Assembly (NCBI GenBank): GCA_028714875.1
Contig: JAQTLN010000008.1
Span: forward strand, 90,849-154,848
From: Gallionellaceae bacterium
GTDB taxonomy: Bacteria; Pseudomonadota; Gammaproteobacteria; Burkholderiales; Thiobacillaceae
Length of the DNA: 64,000 nt
Direction: 5' to 3'
The notes under the pieces are model-generated. The model did not search any database, was not told where the DNA came from, and saw only the letters and a list, made by a program, of their open reading frames with translations. The translations under genes and the position numbers were made by a program. Below are positions 60,101-64,000 of the stretch, in pieces. Within the stretch, counting starts at the first letter, position 1. Every line of letters starts with the position of its first letter.

Positions 60101-61603
60101 CATCGGGGTGTCGTCACCCATCGAGCCGACCGCTTCCTGGCCATCCTCGGCCAACACGCGCAGCACCTGATCCAGCTCCTCGGAGCTGACATTGAACAGC
60201 TTCTGGTGGGTCGCGACGCTGGCGGCATCCATCGCCGGGTAATCGCTGTCCTGCTCCAGGCCGAATTCGATCCTTTGACCGTTGTTTTTCAGCCATTCCC
60301 GGTAGGGATGGGCAGATTTGAGTTGGGCGTCGATATCTTCCGGCAGCAGGAATTTGCCGGTTTCCAGATCGGCGGCAACGATCTGGCCGGGGCGCACACG
60401 GCCCTTGGCGACGATGTTCTCCGGGCCGCCGTAATCCCACACGCCCACTTCCGAGGCGATGGTGACGTAGCGATCCTTGGTGATGACGTAACGCGCCGGA
60501 CGCAGGCCGTTGCGGTCGAGCATGCAGACGCCATAGCGGCCGTCGGTCATGACGATGCCGGCGGGGCCGTCCCACGGCTCCATGTGCATGGAGTTGTATT
60601 CGTAGAAGGCGCGCAGATCCGGGTCCATGTTGGTGACGTTCTGCCAGGCCGGCGGCACCATCATGCGCATCGAGCGGAACAAGCCGGCGCCGCCCATGAC
60701 CAGGCCTTCCAGCATGTTGTCGAAGCTCATCGAGTCGGAGCCCTTGACCCCCACCATCGGCCGCACGTCGTCCATGTTGGGAATCAGCGGCGAGAGGAAT
60801 TTCTGCTCACGCGCGCGCGACCAATTGCGGTTGCCCTGCACCGTGTTGATCTCGCCGTTGTGGGCGAGATAGCGGAACGGCTGCGCCAAGCGCCATTCCG
60901 GCCAGGTATTGGTGGAGAAACGCTGGTGGAACACGGCCAGCGCCGAGGCGAAACGCTCGTCGTTGAGGTCGGGATAGAACACCGGCAGATACTCCGGCAT
61001 CACCAGTCCCTTGTAGGAAATCACCCGGCCGGACAGGGTTGGAATATAGAAAGTGCTGTCCGTGTCGGCGACGGCCTTCTCCACCTTGCGCCGCGCGATG
61101 TACAGCTTGCGCTCGAAAATATCGGCGTCGATCGTGTCCGGGCAGTTCACGAACAGTTGCTCGATCACCGGCAGACTCTTCAGGGCGAACTGGCCCAGCG
61201 CGGCATTGTCGGTGGGCACCTTGCGGAAACCGACCGGCTCCAGACCTTCGCCCTTGAGTTCGCTGACCAGCAGATCGCGCGCGCGTTGCGCCTTGGCCGC
61301 ATCCTGATTCAGGAAAGTCAGACCGGCTGCGTAGCGGGCATTCAAGGTAAAACCACTCTCCGCCGCCACCGCGCGCAGGAAACCGTCCGGCTTCTTGAAC
61401 AGCAGGCCGCAGCCGTCGCCCGATTTGCCATCGGCCGCCACCGCGCCGCGATGGGTCATGCACGCCAGCGAGGAAATCGCGGTGGCCACCAGCTTGTGGG
61501 TGGCCTGGTCATCCAGTTGCGCGATAAGGCCGAAACCGCAGCTATCCTGCTCGAAGTTCGGGCTGTAGAGCGTGCCAGCAAGGCTACTTTGTCGATCATC
61601 CAT
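57146..61603 (-). CDS. gltB: Glutamate synthase large subunit
   Basis: 1485 residues from the ATG at 61603, equal to the E. coli length. A short propeptide ends before the N-terminal nucleophile Cys22 (DSCGFGLIAQL). Domains in order are class II glutamine amidotransferase (22-about 420), central domain, FMN-binding synthase domain (about 830-1190) with the 3Fe-4S motif CKYLRICHLNNC, and C-terminal beta-helix. It makes glutamate with GltD. A TTG at 61621 would add six residues and is less likely. The partner gene gltD is separated by the toxin-antitoxin pair. Confidence 0.97.
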   Translation of the reverse strand: MDDRQSSLAGTLYSPNFEQDSCGFGLIAQLDDQATHKLVATAISSLACMTHRGAVAADGKSGDGCGLLFKKPDGFLRAVAAESGFTLNARYAAGLTFLNQDAAKAQRARDLLVSELKGEGLEPVGFRKVPTDNAALGQFALKSLPVIEQLFVNCPDTIDADIFERKLYIARRKVEKAVADTDSTFYIPTLSGRVISYKGLVMPEYLPVFYPDLNDERFASALAVFHQRFSTNTWPEWRLAQPFRYLAHNGEINTVQGNRNWSRAREQKFLSPLIPNMDDVRPMVGVKGSDSMSFDNMLEGLVMGGAGLFRSMRMMVPPAWQNVTNMDPDLRAFYEYNSMHMEPWDGPAGIVMTDGRYGVCMLDRNGLRPARYVITKDRYVTIASEVGVWDYGGPENIVAKGRVRPGQIVAADLETGKFLLPEDIDAQLKSAHPYREWLKNNGQRIEFGLEQDSDYPAMDAASVATHQKLFNVSSEELDQVLRVLAEDGQEAVGSMGDDTPMAVLSQKARSPFDYLRQQFAQVTNPPIDPIREAIVMSLHTVLGRELNLFEETPQHAARMELNSPVLSNDTYKAVTTSGDPAYATEHFYLQYDPSQSDLKAALEKLSADAVAAVKAGTVIVVLSDRTLSQSTLTIPALFATGAVHHALIAAGLRCDANIVVKTGAARDPHQIAALIGYGATAVYPYLAYQSILQMVRSGEIKLPAEKALMNYRKGTDKGLLKVMSKMGISAIASYRGAQLFEVVGMHEDVVGMCLKGTVSRVSGANFSDFEADQKLLNRAAFNPLRPIPAGGLLKFMHGEEYHAYNPDVVQELQTAVQTGSYDAYKIYAASVNNRPVAMLRDLMKLKLADSPIAVDAVEPIEAILKRFDSAGMSLGALSPEAHEALAEGMNTIGGRSNSGEGGEDPARYGTIKMSKIKQVASGRFGVTAHYLVNAEVLQIKVAQGAKPGEGGQLPGKKVEPHIAKLRCTKPGVTLISPPPHHDIYSIEDLAQLIYDLKQVNPKALVSVKLVAEPGVGTIAAGVAKAYADLITISGYDGGTGASPLTSVKYAGTPWELGLTEAQQVLRANGLRGRVRVQTDGGLKTGLDVVKAAILGAESFGFGTAPMISLGCKYLRICHLNNCATGIATQDARLRKGFFIGLPEMVINYFTFVARETREWMAALGVSKFEDLIGRTDLLELLPGESDKQSKLKLGVLLSQGSIADSEPRFCVDASNPSFDKGELAEQMVKDALPGILAQTPQRLEYKVRNVNRSIGARLSGEIARAHGAVGLPTDCLHIKLNGSAGQSFGVWNHHGLTMEIEGDANDYVGKGMSGGRLIVYPPKGSAFASHQASIIGNTCLYGATGGELYAAGLGGERFGVRNSGALAVVEGVGEHCCEYMTGGCIIVLGNTGLNVGAGMTGGFALIYDEDGNFAEKYNNELVDINRINDEKTGEHRAFLREKLDKHVQYTGSDRARWMLEHFTDVVNRFWLVKPKALTLDSLLKD

Positions 61604-61772
61604 TATCGTCGGGCCGATCAAGTGGTCCGCGCGGGGCGCGCGAACGCAGGGTAAAAAAGGGCGGAAATTCTAGCGTGAACAAGGACTTCCCGCCAGACAG
61701 GGAATTTTCGGCCGTGGCGAACAACGTTTGCCGTGTGGCGGAGTGGTTTACCCGACGCTACCGGCCCGGTCG

Positions 61773-61999
61773 TCACGCGTGAATCACTAGCGCGTCGCAG
61801 CCGAATTCAATGAAGCGATACCTATCGAACGCCGTTTCGATACGGGCCAGATATGCGCGCCGATCAAAGCATCCAGTTCGGCGTTGGCAATATTTCCAGT
61901 GGCGACAAGTAAAAGACGCGGTGGCGCTCCATTCAGCAAATGGGACTGCACGTCAATCAGCTTTGCGCGCCCCAAGGTGGGGTCAAGTTTGCGTGTCAA
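61773..61999 (-). pseudogene. Decayed DUF5615 PIN-like toxin fragment
   Basis: The minus strand encodes DVQSHLLNGAPPRLLLVAT then GNIANAELDALIG, the second half of a DUF5615 (VapC-like PIN) protein. The frame then shifts by one base, and the family's C-terminus continues in another frame as ARIETAFDRYRFIEFGCDAL before a stop at 61773-61775. The N-terminal half with the catalytic acidic residues is missing; the sequence there belongs to the end of the caspase-like gene. No DUF433 antitoxin is seen. It is a remnant broken both at the 5' end and by a frameshift. Confidence 0.7.
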
Positions 62000-63866
62000 T
62001 ATTGTCCAGACAAAACCATGGCACGCGATTTGGGTAGAGGAGCGAGGCCAGCACAGCCACAGCCTCCTTCAGGTCGGACTCTGGGCGCGGAGTCGGTTGC
62101 GGCCAGGTTCGTACCAGATCATCCACGCGGAAAACGTTATGACCGACGGTCCAAACCAAGTTCTGCCCACCAGTCATCATGTCCTCGCCGTACTGAGAAA
62201 AGTCAGCATTGAGATAGGCCGCAAAACCTACGCCGTCGACCTTCCAAAGGCTTTCGTCAAACACTTCGCCAAGACCAAGCAATGCAGCAGCCTTCATCAA
62301 TACAGTCAGAGATTCGTTTGGCCGTTCGACGAGATCGGCCGTTTGCGTGAAATCGTTTGCCCGTCGAGCGAGCAGATATTCCAACGTCTTCTCTGGCGGG
62401 ATGTCCCAGCGCGCCAACTGCCCCCGGCAGGTCACGAATGAGTGAAATAGCAACCCGGTGAGTTCGTCTGCTTCCGCAGTCAGACTGAGATCGGCGGCAC
62501 GAGACAATGCTACTGCCCAGTATGGCGCTTGGGCGTCACTGATGGTCAAGATCGAACCGCTGTAGTGCGTAAGCATCAACTTTAGCAGCGTGACGAAAAG
62601 TGCCTCGGCTTCAGGGCGGCGCGTATCACCTGCCTGAAATAGCGAAGGTACTGCAGCCATGTAACCCAAGGTTTTAGCAACGCGCAACGGCAGAAAGAAG
62701 AGATCAGATAAGCCTCCTCCTCGCTTGGCCAATAATGCATACCGATCTACGGTCAAATCGGCTACCAAATGTGAACCAGCAAAAATGAGCGCTGTGCCGG
62801 TGGTGTCCACGAATCGTCGGGTAGCACGGACAACCGCCTCATGTTCAAGATGCGGGAGCAGGCAGACAGCAAGCGCTGAGGACACCTGCGCGCGCCTGAA
62901 CACGTCATCGGATAGTTCCGCTCGTTCAAGCACTGCCGCGCCAAGGCGTTCGGCGAATCCAGCAAGTACTTCGGGCGTCGATGCTAGTGGAGAAAGAACC
63001 GTGTTGACCACGTTGGCAAAGGCGCGCGGGTTCCAATTGCCGCTCACAGAGGCGTATGCCCGCCAAAGTTGATCGTAGTGCTGGCGAACTGAGGTATCAC
63101 TATCCGAGGGCCAGCCCTGCATGACAGTTCGCAATGGACTTGCGGGATCTGCTCCATAGCAAGGGTTCCGACAAAAACGCGGAGGACCATAGAGGTTGAG
63201 ACCCCAGACTACGGGACTTTGATCGGTCATCCGAAGGCGGTTCGAAATGCGACGGCCAATTTCCACAAGATCGAGGGTGCTCGCACTGTCCTGCACAAAG
63301 TCACGGCCCTCAACGCAGTCCAGAATAGCGTTGGTTCCGAAACCACCGGCCTCGGTTTCTCCTGAATGCTGATTCTGTGCCGACGTCGCAACCAAAGTGA
63401 CGCCGGGCGTTCCTGCGTCGCCGATCACGTCTGATTTCAGTAACACACCTAAATCAGCGATCAGCCCTCCGCTCTCGCAAGCGTCAATGATGATGTTGCT
63501 TTGCGCGGGAGCCGCCTCGTTGATGCTGCGAAAGAGGTCCGACAGCGACAAGGCCGACATTGATTGCGCGTCCGGCCTTGAGTCACATACCCACATGTAG
63601 AAACTGCCCGCTCGAACGCCCCCATGTCCCGCGAAGAAGAATGTAAATGTGTCAATGTCGCCATCGGAGGGGAAAAGAACATCGCGTAGGGCCTGACGGA
63701 CTTCGTCCACGGTCGGTGAAAGAAGCAGCCTGGAGCGCGCCGGGTCGTATTCGCCGACATCCGTGCGTATCAACGACTCGAACATCCGGCGGGCGTCGGC
63801 CTCGGCACCTGTAAGGGGCTGGGCATGGTCGTAGGCGTTGCAGCCGATTGAGATCAGGAGCCTCAC
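61983..63866 (-). CDS. Caspase-like (peptidase C14) protein
   Basis: 627 residues from a GTG at 63866. The caspase fold opens LLISIGCNAYDHAQPLTGAE; the catalytic dyad is complete, His81 in FFFAGHGG and Cys130 in IIIDACESGG. Residues about 1-240 are the protease. The remaining 390 residues are mainly helical and unrecognised, and may be a sensor or scaffold. Bacterial caspase-like proteins often serve as effectors in defence or cell-death systems. No clear partner gene is visible, though genes beyond the window cannot be judged. The start lies eight bases from the end of an IS21-like element. The C-terminus runs into a decayed toxin remnant, so the last residues may not be native. Confidence 0.85.
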   Translation of the reverse strand: MRLLISIGCNAYDHAQPLTGAEADARRMFESLIRTDVGEYDPARSRLLLSPTVDEVRQALRDVLFPSDGDIDTFTFFFAGHGGVRAGSFYMWVCDSRPDAQSMSALSLSDLFRSINEAAPAQSNIIIDACESGGLIADLGVLLKSDVIGDAGTPGVTLVATSAQNQHSGETEAGGFGTNAILDCVEGRDFVQDSASTLDLVEIGRRISNRLRMTDQSPVVWGLNLYGPPRFCRNPCYGADPASPLRTVMQGWPSDSDTSVRQHYDQLWRAYASVSGNWNPRAFANVVNTVLSPLASTPEVLAGFAERLGAAVLERAELSDDVFRRAQVSSALAVCLLPHLEHEAVVRATRRFVDTTGTALIFAGSHLVADLTVDRYALLAKRGGGLSDLFFLPLRVAKTLGYMAAVPSLFQAGDTRRPEAEALFVTLLKLMLTHYSGSILTISDAQAPYWAVALSRAADLSLTAEADELTGLLFHSFVTCRGQLARWDIPPEKTLEYLLARRANDFTQTADLVERPNESLTVLMKAAALLGLGEVFDESLWKVDGVGFAAYLNADFSQYGEDMMTGGQNLVWTVGHNVFRVDDLVRTWPQPTPRPESDLKEAVAVLASLLYPNRVPWFCLDNIDTQT

Positions 63867-63873
63867 ACACTGT

Positions 63874-64000
63874 TGTCAATGCCGATTCAAAACTGACACG
63901 CTTTCGCGCCTTATTGCCGATTTAAAACTGATACGCCCCCTTGCCCGAAGGGATGCGCGGTGTGCTCGCCCCGGAGAGAGGGCCGGAGGCCCGAACGTAG
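63874..64000. mobile_element. End of an IS21-like insertion sequence (continues beyond window)
   Basis: Two near-identical direct repeats, GCCGATTCAAAACTGACACG (63881-63900) and GCCGATTTAAAACTGATACG (about 63917-63936), follow a TGTCAAT terminus at 63874. Multiple terminal repeats of this type are typical of IS21-family ends. No transposase gene is inside the window, so the call rests on the repeats. Confidence 0.55.

Noticed and set aside
59525..61654. A 709-codon plus-strand frame opposite gltB
   Set aside because: Antisense shadow of gltB, with no recognisable domain.

Overview
The window is 64 kb of GC-rich bacterial chromosome, densely coded on both strands. Gene content and order point to a betaproteobacterium, probably in the Nitrosomonadales/Rhodocyclales range. 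The supporting clusters are yqgE-ruvX-pyrR-pyrB-pyrX, the separate Acidithiobacillus-type gshA with gshB, gatCAB divergent from mreBCD-mrdA-rodA-rlpA, gltBD next to gpsA/secB, and nit-tldD. This placement is inference; no rRNA or other phylogenetic marker was tested. No tRNA, rRNA or CRISPR array was recognised.

Layout. 1-5.0 kb: a minus-strand carbon-metabolism cluster (glcD fragment, four-carbon sugar-acid kinase, transketolase) diverging from an IclR regulator. 5.1-6.8 kb: a chemoreceptor with a periplasmic haem-c motif and a near-perfect sigma-28 promoter. 6.9-11.1 kb: glutathione synthesis (gshA, gshB) with a TacA-TacT toxin-antitoxin pair between them, then apbE. 11.2-13.7 kb: DinB-like protein, TlpA-like thioredoxin, THUMP-type RNA methyltransferase. 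13.9-17.6 kb: pyrimidine operon ending in a dihydroorotase-like protein that has lost zinc ligands. 17.7-29.5 kb: uppP, DUF815 ATPase, argJ, a FIST/hybrid-kinase pair, tldD, nit, priA. 29.5-29.9 kb: an AT-richer gap with three exact DnaA boxes, two near-boxes and a consensus IHF site. 29.9-34.6 kb: dacB, UDP-GlcNAc epimerase and dehydrogenase, with an MntA-HepT pair embedded. 34.8-42.4 kb: serine protease, YgfX-like protein, MoaD-like protein, lnt, selD, an unknown gene, xth, pyrE, DUF4124 protein. 42.5-46.5 kb: gatCAB with a Uma2-family gene between gatA and gatB. 46.5-53.5 kb: the rod-shape and elongation operon. 53.6-61.6 kb: secB, gpsA, a terminator, then gltD and gltB with a ParE-type toxin-antitoxin pair between them. 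61.7-64 kb: an accessory end with a decayed DUF5615 toxin, a caspase-like protease and the edge of an IS21-like element.

Two themes stand out. First, four pairs of functionally linked housekeeping genes (gshA/gshB, tviB/tviC, gatA/gatB, gltB/gltD) each hold a toxin-antitoxin module or Uma2 gene between them, mostly with junctions of a few bases. Second, several families of small palindromic repeats and two MITE-like elements are scattered through the window. They sit at gene ends, immediately before start codons (priA, mrdA), and in frame inside coding sequences (gshB, dacB, the RNA methyltransferase).
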